Shown: positions 41,538-50,349 of the stretch, piece by piece | Position numbering within the stretch: the first letter of the stretch is position 1 | Layout of the letters: each line of letters starts with the position of its first letter | Assembly (NCBI GenBank): GCA_050258755.1 | Contig: JBLMZI010000005.1 | Span: 290,904 to 354,903, forward strand | Length of the DNA: 64,000 nt | Source: JBLMZI01 sp050258755 | Lineage (GTDB): Bacteria > Bacillota > Syntrophomonadia > Syntrophomonadales > DTU052 | Direction of reading: 5' to 3' | Made by a program: the position numbers and the translations under genes | Notes under the pieces: model-generated | Seen by the model: only the letters and a program-made list of their open reading frames with translations | Told to the model about the DNA's origin: nothing | Database searches by the model: none

Positions 41538-42074
41538 ATTAGCAGGGACTGGAGAATCAACGATGAGATTCGGGCCAGAGAAATCCGCCTGATCGATGAC
41601 GCCGGCGAGCAAGCCGGAATTGTCGCGATACGGGACGCCTTGGCGCTGGCGCTTGAAAAAGGACTTGACCTGGTTGAGATCGCTCCCGGTGCAAAACCAC
41701 CGGTCTGCCGTCTGATGGATTATGGCAAATTCCGCTACGAACAAAGCAAGCGGGACAAAGAAGCCAAAAAGAAGCAGAAGGTCATCACGGTCAAGGAAGT
41801 CAAAATGCGCCCGCGTATCGATGATCACGATTTTGACGTGAAGAATAAGAATGCGCGGAAATTCCTCGAAGAAGGGGACAAGGTCAAGGTAACTATCATG
41901 TTCAAAGGCCGGGAAGTGACTCACGCTGAAATCGGATTGGCCCTGTGTCAGCAATTCGCCGAAGCGCTTAAAGAGATTGCCCTTGTCGAAAAGGATCCCA
42001 AAGTCGAAGGACGAAACATGACGATGATTCTGGCGCCTCGTATCGATGCTGCCAAGAGCGATCACGCAAGTTAA
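41538..42074 (+). CDS. infC: translation initiation factor IF-3 (ATT start codon)
   Basis: 178 residues beginning (M)SRDWRINDEIRAREIRLID, which is the conserved IF-3 N-terminus; DYGKFRYEQSK and the C-terminal KVTIMFKGREVTHAE follow. The only start giving the family N-terminus is ATT at 41538, 7 bases after a perfect GGAGGTGA. Rare ATT/AUU starts on infC are a known conserved trait that lets IF-3 repress its own mRNA. The first ATG/GTG/TTG downstream would remove about 34 residues of the N-domain. IF-3 acts on the 30S subunit. First gene of the operon with rpmI and rplT. Confidence 0.95.
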   Translation: MSRDWRINDEIRAREIRLIDDAGEQAGIVAIRDALALALEKGLDLVEIAPGAKPPVCRLMDYGKFRYEQSKRDKEAKKKQKVITVKEVKMRPRIDDHDFDVKNKNARKFLEEGDKVKVTIMFKGREVTHAEIGLALCQQFAEALKEIALVEKDPKVEGRNMTMILAPRIDAAKSDHAS

Positions 42075-42090
42075 AGGAGGATACATTTCG

Positions 42091-42288
42091 ATGCCAAAGA
42101 TGAAAACGCACCGCGGCGCGGCCAAGCGCTTTAAGAAGACTGGCAGCGGCAAAATCAAGCGGTCCCGTGCCTATCATGGCCACCTGCTGGAATGCAAATC
42201 GCCCAAGCGGAAGCGCGGCCTGCGAAAGGGCTCTTATGTCAGCAAACCGGACGCAGCGAAAATCGACAGACTGCTTCCCTATATCTAA
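42091..42288 (+). CDS. rpmI: 50S ribosomal protein L35
   Basis: 65 residues, MPKMKTHRGAAKRFKKTGSG start and KRGLRKGSYVS near the end, both standard for L35. ATG at 42091 with AAAGGAGG; it begins 16 bases after infC. A longer open frame overlapping infC is not the gene. Confidence 0.97.
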   Translation: MPKMKTHRGAAKRFKKTGSGKIKRSRAYHGHLLECKSPKRKRGLRKGSYVSKPDAAKIDRLLPYI

Positions 42289-42306
42289 AACAGGAGGTCA
42301 TGACAG

Positions 42307-42663
42307 ATGGCGAGAGTGAAACGTGGCGTAACTGCCCATAGAAGACACAAAAAGATTCTTAAGCTTGCCAAGGGATACCGCGGCAGCAAGAGCACCCTGT
42401 TCCGTGTGGCCAACCAACAGGTTATGAAGAGCCTGAGCTATGCTTACGCACACCGGAAACTGAAAAAACGCGATTTCCGCAAGCTCTGGATTGCCCGCAT
42501 CAATGCGGCAGCCAGAAACAATGGCATTTCCTACAGCCGGATGATGTATGGTCTGAAGACGGCTGGTGTTGATATCAATCGGAAGATGCTCGCCGAACTG
42601 GCGATCAGCGATCCGGCCGGTTTTGCCCAGTTGGCTGAACTGGCAAAGAAATCGTTGCCATAA
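42307..42663 (+). CDS. rplT: 50S ribosomal protein L20
   Basis: 118 residues, MARVKRGVTAHRRHKKILKL start and KKRDFRKLWIARINAA core, typical of L20. It is both an early 50S assembly protein and the likely repressor of its own operon through the upstream leader. AGGAGG precedes the ATG by about 10 bases. Confidence 0.98.
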   Translation: MARVKRGVTAHRRHKKILKLAKGYRGSKSTLFRVANQQVMKSLSYAYAHRKLKKRDFRKLWIARINAAARNNGISYSRMMYGLKTAGVDINRKMLAELAISDPAGFAQLAELAKKSLP

Positions 42664-42722
42664 CATACCAGTGTGGTTTAATCATCTTAGAACGTGTCGG
42701 GCAACCGTAGAGGGGAACGAAC

Positions 42723-44078
42723 ATGTTAGGTAAGACTGTTGCCACCAAGCCAGCTTTAACTCCAGCGCAAGCGATTGTGCTGGGGTTTGCTTTTGCCATT
42801 TTAGGGGGAGCGGTGGCTTTGTGGATGCCGTTTTCGGTGCGGAGCGGTCATTTTAACAACTTTATCGACGCACTGTTCACGTCGACTACCGCAGTTTGCG
42901 TAACGGGTCTGGTTACCGTCGATACCGGCTCGTTTTATAACAATATCGGGCATGCTATTGTCCTGTTTCTGATTCAGATTGGCGGGCTGGGCATTATTAC
43001 GGCGACGACCATGTATGCCCTGATCTCGGGAAAACGGATCGGCCTCAGGGAGCGGATTCTGATCAAAGAATCGCTGAACCGTGAATCGCTGGGCGGCGTG
43101 GTGCGTCTGGTCAGGGCGATTGTCATTACTACTGTGATTATCGAAGGAACCGGTGCGGCCTTGCTGTTTTTCTTTTTACGCGGAGAAGGCGTGCCACCGC
43201 TGAAAGCCCTTTGGTGGGGCGCCTTTCATTCCATTTCGGCATTCTGCAATGCAGGGATTGACTTGTTTGGTAAAGACTACGCCCCGTACTGCAGCCTGAT
43301 CCCTTTTCAAAACAACGAAGGGATTTTGCTTACCATTGCTTTACTGATCATTTTCGGGGGGATCGGGTTTATCGTTTTGCTGAAAATGATGCAGGTTAAG
43401 AATTGGCGAAAGCTCTCGGTGCACGCCAAACTGGCTTTGACCGCGACCGGAATCCTGCTTGCCCTCGGTACGATCTTTTTCTATTTTACGGAATCCGGGA
43501 ATACCTTCGCGCATATGGGACTTTCCGAACGCTTGACCAATGCCTTTTTTATGAGCGTTACCCCGCGGACCGCGGGTTACGCGGCGGTTGATTTCGGCAA
43601 GGTGATTCCATCTTCGCTGCTGATGATTATGATCCTGATGTTCATCGGGGCCGCCCCGGGCGGGACCGGTGGCGGGATCAAAGTTACGACTTTCTCCGTA
43701 CTGGTCCTGGCGGTCTGGGCACGGATGCGCAACCGGGAGGATATCGAACTGTTTGATCGCCGTCTAGACAAGGGGATCGTGTACAACGCCCTCACGGTGA
43801 TCACGCTTGCAGGGACGGTTGTGATCGCCTGCGTGATGCTGCTGACTTTGGTGGACCCGCATGACCCGATAAAACTGATGTTTGAAGCCTTTTCCGCCTT
43901 TGGCACAGTCGGATTAACCACGGGTATTACACCGGAACTGACCGATGGTGCGAAATTGATTCTGATATTTCTAATGTTTTTTGGACGGTTAGGGCCTTTG
44001 ACCATGGCATTCGCTTTGATGGAGAAGACCAAAACCAACAACATCAAATATCCAAAAGGCACGGTGATGATCGGGTAG
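42723..44078 (+). CDS. ktrB: K+ transporter membrane subunit, KtrB/TrkH family
   Basis: 451 residues with four pore repeats whose filter loops are readable: STTAVCVTGLVTVD, FHSISAFCNAGID, MSVTPRTAGYAAVD and FSAFGTVGLTTG. The second membrane helix of repeat three carries the flexible gate region, with the GAAPGGTGGGIKV loop just beyond. It imports K+ coupled to Na+ or H+ and is controlled by the cytoplasmic RCK subunit encoded next. ATG at 42723 after GAGGGGAACGAAC. Confidence 0.95.
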   Translation: MLGKTVATKPALTPAQAIVLGFAFAILGGAVALWMPFSVRSGHFNNFIDALFTSTTAVCVTGLVTVDTGSFYNNIGHAIVLFLIQIGGLGIITATTMYALISGKRIGLRERILIKESLNRESLGGVVRLVRAIVITTVIIEGTGAALLFFFLRGEGVPPLKALWWGAFHSISAFCNAGIDLFGKDYAPYCSLIPFQNNEGILLTIALLIIFGGIGFIVLLKMMQVKNWRKLSVHAKLALTATGILLALGTIFFYFTESGNTFAHMGLSERLTNAFFMSVTPRTAGYAAVDFGKVIPSSLLMIMILMFIGAAPGGTGGGIKVTTFSVLVLAVWARMRNREDIELFDRRLDKGIVYNALTVITLAGTVVIACVMLLTLVDPHDPIKLMFEAFSAFGTVGLTTGITPELTDGAKLILIFLMFFGRLGPLTMAFALMEKTKTNNIKYPKGTVMIG

Positions 44079-44143
44079 CGAAAAAGAAAACGAGCCCGTT
44101 TACGGGTGAATCATAGAAAGATCCGGACAAGGGGGCAAACAGG

Positions 44144-44794
44144 ATGAGAAGACAATTTGCTGTGATTGGATGCGGGCGGTTCGGAGGCAGTGTCGCGCGT
44201 ACCCTGTGTAATATGGGATATGAAGTGATGGCCATCGACGCCAACGAAGATATGATCGACGATATCAAGGATGATATCACCTATGCGGTCACCGCCGACG
44301 CTCAGGAAGAAAAAGTGCTGGAAAACCTGGGTCTTCGCAACTTCGACGTGGTCATCGTGGCGATCGGCAGCGATATTCAAGCCAGCATTCTGGTCACTCT
44401 GCTGTGCAAGCAGATGGGTGTCCGGAAGGTCGTGGCCAAGGCGGTCAATGACATGCACGGCCGGGTTCTTGAAAAAGTTGGCGCGGACAAGATTGTCTAT
44501 CCCGAGCGGGACATGGGGGAACGGCTGGCGCATTATCTCACCCGGACCAACCTGCTGGATTACATCGAAATCTCGGACACCCACAGCCTTTTAGAGGTCA
44601 CGGTACCGAAGTTCCTGGCCTACAAAACTTTAAAAGAGACCAATCTCAGGGTAAAATACGGCGTGAATGTGGTTGCCATCAAGCGCGGTCATGAACTGAT
44701 CGTCTCCCCCCCCGGAGAAGAGAAACTGCTTCCGGACGATGTTCTCATTCTGATCGGTCTGAATGCTGATCTTGAAAGGTTTTCACCAGCGTAG
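44144..44794 (+). CDS. ktrA: K+ transporter regulatory RCK subunit, KtrA/TrkA family
   Basis: 216 residues. RCK_N Rossmann domain (FAVIGCGRFGGSVARTL, then the acidic AIDANEDMID that picks the adenosine ribose) binds ATP/ADP or NAD; RCK_C (about 135-216) may bind c-di-AMP or a cation in relatives. It gates the KtrB pore. It starts 65 bases after ktrB and the SpoU-family gene begins 2 bases after its stop. Confidence 0.95.
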   Translation: MRRQFAVIGCGRFGGSVARTLCNMGYEVMAIDANEDMIDDIKDDITYAVTADAQEEKVLENLGLRNFDVVIVAIGSDIQASILVTLLCKQMGVRKVVAKAVNDMHGRVLEKVGADKIVYPERDMGERLAHYLTRTNLLDYIEISDTHSLLEVTVPKFLAYKTLKETNLRVKYGVNVVAIKRGHELIVSPPGEEKLLPDDVLILIGLNADLERFSPA

Positions 44795-44796
44795 CC

Positions 44797-45573
44797 ATGT
44801 TGATTGAATCACGCGACAACCAGCATATCAAAGCCGCCAAGGCCTTACAGACCCGAAAAACAAGGGATCGGGAGGGCCTTTTTCTCCTGGAGGGCACCAA
44901 AATGGTTTCCGAAGCTTTGACCTGCCCGGGTCTGGTGGAAACGATCTTTCATGTGACCGGTGAACCGGTTCCTCTGGCTGGCGGCGGTACGCCATTTCAA
45001 GGCCAGATCTATGAAATAGCCCCGCGTTTGGCTGCGGTTCTCGCCGAAACTGAGACGCCGCAGGGCGTTTTTGCCGTCTGCCGGAAGCCGGCGGTTCAGG
45101 AAATCAGTGAATTGGCAGGCGGTTGTTGGCTGCTGCTGGATGGAATCCAGGATCCCGGGAATCTGGGAACGATGCTGCGAACGGCCTGGGCGGTGGGGGT
45201 GGATGGCGTGATCCTGACTTCGGGTTGTGTTGATCCGTATAATGCCAAATCATTGCGGGCTGGCATGGGCGCGACCTTCCGGCTGCCGCTGCTGCCTAAT
45301 GTCACCGTGCAGGACCTGGAAATGGCCAAACAGAAAGGTTATCGGCTGTTAGCCTGTTTATCCGGCGGTCAGCCGGTCTTTGCGGCGGATCTGACCGGCA
45401 GGATCATTCTGGCGGTTGGGTCGGAAGGATCGGGATTGACTGAAGCGGTCACGCGGCTGGCGGATGGGACCATCGGACTGCCTTTAGCGCCGGGGGTTGA
45501 TTCCTTAAATGCCGCTGTGGCAGCCGGAGTCGTCCTTTATGAGGCATGGCGCCAACGAAATCTGGCAGAGTAA
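44797..45573 (+). CDS. TrmH/SpoU-family RNA 2'-O-methyltransferase
   Basis: 258 residues. An N-terminal substrate-binding domain (KTRDREGLFLLEGTKMVSEA) is followed by the SPOUT knot with its three motifs: LDGIQDPGNLGTMLRTA (Asn and Arg), ILAVGSEGSGL, and IGLPLAPGVDSLNAAVAAGV. It probably 2'-O-methylates rRNA. Its target base cannot be told from sequence. Directly coupled to ktrA, upstream of the pheS T-box; this TrmH-pheS adjacency is common in Bacillota. Confidence 0.92.
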   Translation: MLIESRDNQHIKAAKALQTRKTRDREGLFLLEGTKMVSEALTCPGLVETIFHVTGEPVPLAGGGTPFQGQIYEIAPRLAAVLAETETPQGVFAVCRKPAVQEISELAGGCWLLLDGIQDPGNLGTMLRTAWAVGVDGVILTSGCVDPYNAKSLRAGMGATFRLPLLPNVTVQDLEMAKQKGYRLLACLSGGQPVFAADLTGRIILAVGSEGSGLTEAVTRLADGTIGLPLAPGVDSLNAAVAAGVVLYEAWRQRNLAE

Positions 45574-45715
45574 TCCCGCATGGCAGAAAAACGATGGAAC
45601 CCCCCAAATATTCACCATTATAGATTACCACAGCGGAATTTTCGATGCGCATGGCATAAGCCTTGAATTCTATGGGACCTTTTGACTATTTTCACCGCGA
45701 AACCCCGGTGGTTCC

Positions 45716-45744
45716 TTGTGGTCCAAAACACCCTGTGCTATAAT
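45716..45744 (+). promoter_or_regulatory. promoter of the pheS leader
   Basis: TTGTGG at 45716-45721, a 17-base spacer and TATAAT at 45739-45744, with TG one base before giving an extended -10. Confidence 0.75.
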
Positions 45745-45849
45745 TGCGTTAATGTAACCCGCCAGAAAGAGGGTGGACTGCCGAATGTGCAGGTACGCCG
45801 AGATCTTTTGGGACTTATTCAAGTCATCGGGAATGATTCAGTACTATCT

Positions 45850-46118
45850 CTGGTACAGAATGTTTACATACCAGTAGAGGCGATGATCAGGCCTAGTACC
45901 AAGTGGAAAGAAACCCTCAGGGAGACTGCGTCGTAGACTGTGAGCGCGTCGGGTGGATGACTTGGGAATTCTCCTGGGAGCCGGGGGCTGAACGATCAAA
46001 GTAGGCCTGCCCGGGTAACCCGCCGTTATCGGGTAAATGAAGATGAGCCAGCAGGCTAATCAGGGTGGTACCGCGGAAGGAAGCTTTCGTCCCTTGTACG
46101 GATGGAAGCTTTTGTTTG
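45850..46118 (+). ncRNA. T-box leader for pheST (Phe specifier TTC)
   Basis: The T-box sequence AGGGTGGTACCGCG (46062-46075) that pairs with the uncharged tRNA CCA end is exact. The stem I end reads GGAATTCTCCTGGGAGC, where TTC fits a phenylalanine specifier. A terminator with AAGCTTTCGTCC and GGATGGAAGCTT arms (46082-46118) follows. Uncharged tRNA-Phe should form the antiterminator and allow pheST transcription. The 45574-45850 gap holds the promoter and the start of the leader, with no gene I can support. Confidence 0.95.
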
Positions 46119-46238
46119 TCTAGCCAACAATGACAAACTGACCGAAAAACCCTGTCTGTATCGATTTATCAGGTCAAAGCCATGAAGAAGGAGTAAGGTT
46201 CGCCATTCTATAAGAATTTACACTCTGGGAGGGGTAAC

Positions 46239-47261
46239 ATGCTGATCCGGTTAACGGAATTGCGGCAGAAAGCCGAGGAACGGATCCAATCGGCTGCGAA
46301 CGCGGAAATCCTGAATGAGATCCGCATCGAGTACTTGGGACGCAAAGGGGAAATCACGTCGATCCTGCGCGGGCTCAAGGATTTATCCGGGGCCGAACGG
46401 GCCGAGGTCGGCAAAGTGGCCAATCAGGTCAAGGATGCGCTGGAAAACCTGCTGAACGGGCGCGAATCAGCGCTCAAGGGCGCAGAACTGGAACGGCGCC
46501 TGGCGGCCGAAGCGATCGATGTTACGATGCCCGGTCTTCCGGCACAAACTGGCGGCAGACACCCGCTTACCCTGGTGACTGATGAAATCAAAGAAATCTT
46601 CCTCGGGTTGGGCTTCTCGGTCGCGGAAGGACCGGAGGTCGAGTCCGATTACTACAACTTCGAAGCGCTGAACTTCCAACCGGACCACCCGGCTCGGGAC
46701 ATGCAGGACTCATTCGTGTTCAGCCCGGAGGTTCTGCTGCGGACCCACACGTCACCGGTGCAGGTTCGTACCATGGAGGCAAAATATCCTGAATTGCCGG
46801 TGAAAATCATCATTCCCGGGAAAGTGTATCGCCGGGATGACGATGCTACCCATTCGCCCATGTTCCAACAGGTAGAGGGTCTGCTGATTGATAAACGGGT
46901 TACCTTTGCTGATTTAAAGGGTATTCTGATGCTGTTTGCGAACCAGATTTTCGGACAATCCCTGCGGTTCCGCTTCCGGCCCAGCTTTTTTCCATTCGTG
47001 GAACCGGGGGCTGAGATGGATGTATCTTGTGTGAACTGCGGCGGCAGCGGGTGCCGGACCTGTAAAGGGACTGGCTGGCTCGAGATTCTGGGAGCCGGAA
47101 TGGTCCATCCGAACGTGTTGCGCTCCGGCGGATACGATCCGGAAGAGGTTACCGGTTTCGCGTTTGGCATGGGGGTGGAACGCATCGCCATGTTGAAGTA
47201 CGGCGTAAATGACCTGCGCCTGTTTTTTGACAACGATATGCGGTTTCTGACCCAGTTTTAA
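46239..47261 (+). CDS. pheS: phenylalanyl-tRNA synthetase alpha subunit
   Basis: 340 residues, normal length. The N-terminal coiled coil (LTELRQKAEERIQSAANAE) binds tRNA; class II motifs follow: VEGPEVESDYYNFEALNFQPDHPA, RTHTSPVQVRTM, and GFAFGMGVERIAMLKYGV. A cysteine-bearing CVNCGGSGCRTCKGTGW loop near 265 is normal in the family. ATG at 46239 with GGGAGGGG upstream. pheT follows by 33 bases. Confidence 0.97.
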   Translation: MLIRLTELRQKAEERIQSAANAEILNEIRIEYLGRKGEITSILRGLKDLSGAERAEVGKVANQVKDALENLLNGRESALKGAELERRLAAEAIDVTMPGLPAQTGGRHPLTLVTDEIKEIFLGLGFSVAEGPEVESDYYNFEALNFQPDHPARDMQDSFVFSPEVLLRTHTSPVQVRTMEAKYPELPVKIIIPGKVYRRDDDATHSPMFQQVEGLLIDKRVTFADLKGILMLFANQIFGQSLRFRFRPSFFPFVEPGAEMDVSCVNCGGSGCRTCKGTGWLEILGAGMVHPNVLRSGGYDPEEVTGFAFGMGVERIAMLKYGVNDLRLFFDNDMRFLTQF

Positions 47262-47294
47262 TGCCCAAACGACAGGATTGAGGAGGCCCGATGC

Positions 47295-49349
47295 ATGAAA
47301 ATTTCCCTGGAATGGCTCAAGGATTACGTGGATTTAAACCTTCCGGCCGAGGATCTGGCACACAAGCTGACCATGGCCGGAATTACCGTAGATACCATTG
47401 AAACGGTCAATGGGGATAAAATCTTGGAACTGGATTTGACCCCGAACCGCGGCGATTGCCTCGGCATGATCAATGTGGCCCGGGAAATCTCAGCCGTCAC
47501 CGGCCTTCCGCTCCATTATCCGCCGGCCAAGCCGGACGAGAATGATGAGAAGGTCGACGATTACATCAAGGTATCTATTGAGGATGTCTCGCTTTGTTCG
47601 CGCTACACAGCCCGGGTGATCAAAAACATTCGGATTGCCCCTTCGCCAGCCTGGATGCAGGAACGGCTTGAGAAAGCGGGGGTTCGGCCGATCAATAACA
47701 TCGTCGACATTACCAACTATGTCATGCTGGAAATGAACCAGCCCCTGCATGCGTTTGATTATGACAGAATCCGGGGGCAGGAGATCATTGTGCGCCCGGC
47801 CCGTAACGGCGAGATACTGGTTACCTTGGACGATATTGAACGTGAGTTGACGCCGGATATGCTGGTCATCGCCGATGCCGAAGGAGCGATCGGTCTGGCC
47901 GGGGTTATGGGCGGCGGCAATTCGGAAATAAATGACGAGACCATTACCGTGCTCTTGGAATCGGCGAATTTCAGCCCGGTCAGCATCCGCAAGACCGCCA
48001 AAAAGCTGGGGATGCGCACCGATGCGTCAGCCCGCTTCGAACGCGGAGTGGATCCTGACGGCGCGGCCAAGGCGGCCAATCGGGCCGTGAAACTGATTGA
48101 AATTCTTGGCGCTGGTGAGGTGGTCGGCGGCGTCTGTGATGCCTATCCGGAGCCCCAACCGGATCGCCGCATTACCCTGCGGATCGACCGGGTCAATGCG
48201 GTGCTCGGCACCGACCTTTCATACAATGAAATCAAGTGCCATCTGCAGCGGCTCCAGTTCCCGTTTGAACGCGCCGGAAAGGTGCTGACCGTAACCGTAC
48301 CCAAATACCGGCCGGATCTCGCGATCGAAGAAGATTTGATCGAAGAGGTCGCGCGGTTGTATGGCTATGATAATATCCCGAGTACCACCGGCAATACCGA
48401 AACCACCATCGGCCGGTTAACCCCATACCAGAAGTTCCAGACCCGGCTGACCGACCTGGCTGCGCTTCGGCTGCGCCAGGTGTTGACGTACAGCTTTATC
48501 AATCCGCGCTGGCTGGATACCCTGCGGATTCCGGAAGGGCATGCGCTGCGCAATACATTACAGTTGGTCAACCCACTGTCCGAAGAACAAGGAATCATGC
48601 GGACGACCATCATCCCCGGACTGCTGGAAGTGGCAGCCCGCAATGTCGCCCGGCGCAACGAGGATCTGGCGCTCTTTGAGCTCGGCGCCGTCTTTCTGCC
48701 GACAGGCGCTGTGCTGCCTGATGAGGTGCTGACCCTTTCTGGCCTGGTGACCGGGAAAGTCCAGGCAGGATGGCATGGAGAGGCCCGTGAAATGGATTTT
48801 TACTACCTGAAGGGGATTTTGGAGAGCATCTTCAAAGTCCTTCGGACGCCTTCGGTTTCCTTTGTTCAGGACAACCCCGGCCACACGTATCACCCGGGCC
48901 GCACTGCCAGAATTGAAAGCGGCGGTAAGGTGCTGGGCTGGATCGGGGAGATTCATCCGCAGGTCCTTTCGGCGGTCGATCTGAAGCGCCGCGCTTATGG
49001 ATTTGAGATCAATGCCGACATGTTGATGACCCTGGTTCCGGAGAGTTTCCACGTTTCCGAATTTTCCAAGTATCCAGTGGTTTTCCGGGATTTAGCCCTG
49101 GTTGTGAATGAAAATGTCGCGGCAGGTGATCTGATTCAAACCCTGTACGAAGCTGGCGGTGAACTGCTCAAGCGGGTCGAACTTTTCGACGTGTACCGCT
49201 CGGCGCAATTGGGTGAGAACATGAAGAGCCTGGCATTCGCGTTCAGCTTCCAGTCGGTGGAGGGAACTCTGCAGGATGAGACGATTGCGGGTTTGATGCA
49301 GAAGATGGAAACCGCCGCAGCGGCCAAGCATGGGGCTAAACTGCGGTAG
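47295..49349 (+). CDS. pheT: phenylalanyl-tRNA synthetase beta subunit lacking the EMAP-like insert
   Basis: 684 residues against about 800 in most bacteria. The start MKISLEWLKDYVDLNLPAED is standard B1, but the sequence goes straight from MAGITVDTIETVNG to DKILELDLTPNRGDCLGM. In typical PheT about 115 residues of tRNA-binding (EMAP-like, B2) domain lie between these two, with HPNADKL and CGAPN-type motifs. All later domains are present: B3/B4 editing (NNIVDITNYVMLEMNQPLHA), B5, catalytic-like core and the C-terminal FDX-ACB domain (FSKYPVVFRDLALVV). The frame is intact, so this looks like a natural short form. ATG after GAGGAGG. Confidence 0.95.
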   Translation: MKISLEWLKDYVDLNLPAEDLAHKLTMAGITVDTIETVNGDKILELDLTPNRGDCLGMINVAREISAVTGLPLHYPPAKPDENDEKVDDYIKVSIEDVSLCSRYTARVIKNIRIAPSPAWMQERLEKAGVRPINNIVDITNYVMLEMNQPLHAFDYDRIRGQEIIVRPARNGEILVTLDDIERELTPDMLVIADAEGAIGLAGVMGGGNSEINDETITVLLESANFSPVSIRKTAKKLGMRTDASARFERGVDPDGAAKAANRAVKLIEILGAGEVVGGVCDAYPEPQPDRRITLRIDRVNAVLGTDLSYNEIKCHLQRLQFPFERAGKVLTVTVPKYRPDLAIEEDLIEEVARLYGYDNIPSTTGNTETTIGRLTPYQKFQTRLTDLAALRLRQVLTYSFINPRWLDTLRIPEGHALRNTLQLVNPLSEEQGIMRTTIIPGLLEVAARNVARRNEDLALFELGAVFLPTGAVLPDEVLTLSGLVTGKVQAGWHGEAREMDFYYLKGILESIFKVLRTPSVSFVQDNPGHTYHPGRTARIESGGKVLGWIGEIHPQVLSAVDLKRRAYGFEINADMLMTLVPESFHVSEFSKYPVVFRDLALVVNENVAAGDLIQTLYEAGGELLKRVELFDVYRSAQLGENMKSLAFAFSFQSVEGTLQDETIAGLMQKMETAAAAKHGAKLR

Positions 49350-49377
49350 GCGGCGGAGCCGGACAATGTGATTGGTG

Positions 49378-49410
49378 AAAGACCTTGGGTGATAAACCTG
49401 AGGTCTTTTT
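49378..49410 (+). terminator. terminator after pheT
   Basis: AAAGACCT and AGGTCTTTTT pair across a loop of 15 bases, beginning 29 bases after pheT. Confidence 0.8.
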
Positions 49411-49485
49411 GTATCCTTGAGGACGGCTTGCGGCCGTCTCGGCGAAGGTTCTGGTCTGGTGGATGGAGCAGGCTGGCGGGGGCGC

Positions 49486-49701
49486 GGGGAAGACTGCTTT
49501 CTGGCTGAGCCACGCCCCGCCGCCTATACATCCGAGTCTTGCTGCGGGATTGCGGAACCAACCTCCGAACGCGGCATCCGTGCCGCTTCGGAGGTGCCCG
49601 GCCTCCATGCCGGGCAGAACCCGCAATTGACCCCGCAGACTGCGACGGGATGTATTAAACGGCGTCGGGGCTACTGGCTCAGCCAGAAAACAGCCTTCCC
49701 C
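49486..49701 (-). repeat. structured hairpin element, copy 1
   Basis: 216 bp with outer arms of 27 bases that pair with two mismatches (GGGGAAGACTG... at 49486, ...CAGCCTTCCCC ending 49701). Inside lie a second imperfect stem and two adjacent hairpins: 49562-49594 (TCCGAA, GCGGCA/TGCCGC) and 49596-49615 (GCCCGGC/GCCGGGC). Read on the minus strand it is homologous over most of its length to copy 2 at 49922-50135. Several short open frames cross it by chance; none looks like a protein. Whether it works as RNA or as DNA is unknown. Confidence 0.85.
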
Positions 49702-49921
49702 ACTTGAGGTGGCCAACTCCTCCAAGTTTGAGAGAATGTGACCCGCCCACCCTCAAAGGAAGGAGCCTGGCGGCTCCAAAGGCGCTTGGGTCGCCTATTA
49801 TGCCCATTGGGGAAACGTGGATTTGCCTGAAGCGAGAGAGAAGCCAGTGTAAACGGCACCAAATCCTAAGTCTTGCGCTGCAGAAATTTCCTGTAAACTC
49901 GCACGGTTAGGCATTCTCAAG
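49702..49921. other. intergenic spacer between the two hairpin elements
   Basis: 220 bases with no gene I can support. It holds a small hairpin GGAGCC/GGCTCC (49765-49780) and no promoter or terminator I can fix. The wider gap 49350-50349 is the longest gene-free stretch in the window. Confidence 0.6.
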
Positions 49922-50135
49922 GGGTATGGCAGTAATCAGGGCGGGCCGGTAGACCCGGCGCCGTCATACTTCCCGTTTTTACTTCGGATCAGTTGCAGGT
50001 TCTGCTCGGCATGGATGCCGAGCACCAGGGACCCGGCAAGGATGCCGGGTGTCCCGGGTTGGTTCTGCAACCCAAAGTCAAAATGGAGAAGTATGGGCGA
50101 CGGTGTCGTGGTCCGCCCTGATTACTGCCATACCC
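49922..50135 (+). repeat. structured hairpin element, copy 2
   Basis: 214 bp closed by a perfect 23-base inverted repeat (49922-49944 with 50113-50135, starting GGGTATGGCAG). An inner stem TTGCAG/CTGCAA (49993-49998, 50065-50070) encloses hairpin a (50004-50023, GCTCGGC/GCCGAGC) and hairpin b (50028-50055, CCCGGCA/TGCCGGG). It is homologous to copy 1 in inverted orientation, with matching unpaired blocks GTTCTG, CACC and GGTTGGTTC. Paired positions differ in compensating ways. Confidence 0.88.
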
Positions 50136-50349
50136 ACGCCCCCGCCAGCCAACACTATCAAGTCAGCTCAACCACGGCCCGAAAGGGCTGCTCCCTTAAG
50201 AGGTCGTTCCAATGCTGGCGGCACCTTGAAACATTTCCGAGGAATTTCACCAATTGTCAGCAAATCCCGACAGGGAAATCGCGGTTCGATATCGAATGAG
50301 AAAGAATACAGGTATATACTGCGATTTTGACTTGGAGGAGGCGATCCCG

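Noticed and set aside
45682..45936. 84-codon frame upstream of pheS
   Set aside because: It lies across the promoter and T-box leader, has no ribosome site and its sequence looks like RNA structure read as protein.
49417..50330. Several 60-140 codon frames on both strands after pheT
   Set aside because: They cross the two hairpin elements; frames open on both strands are expected in GC-rich inverted repeats. None has a ribosome site or a recognisable motif.
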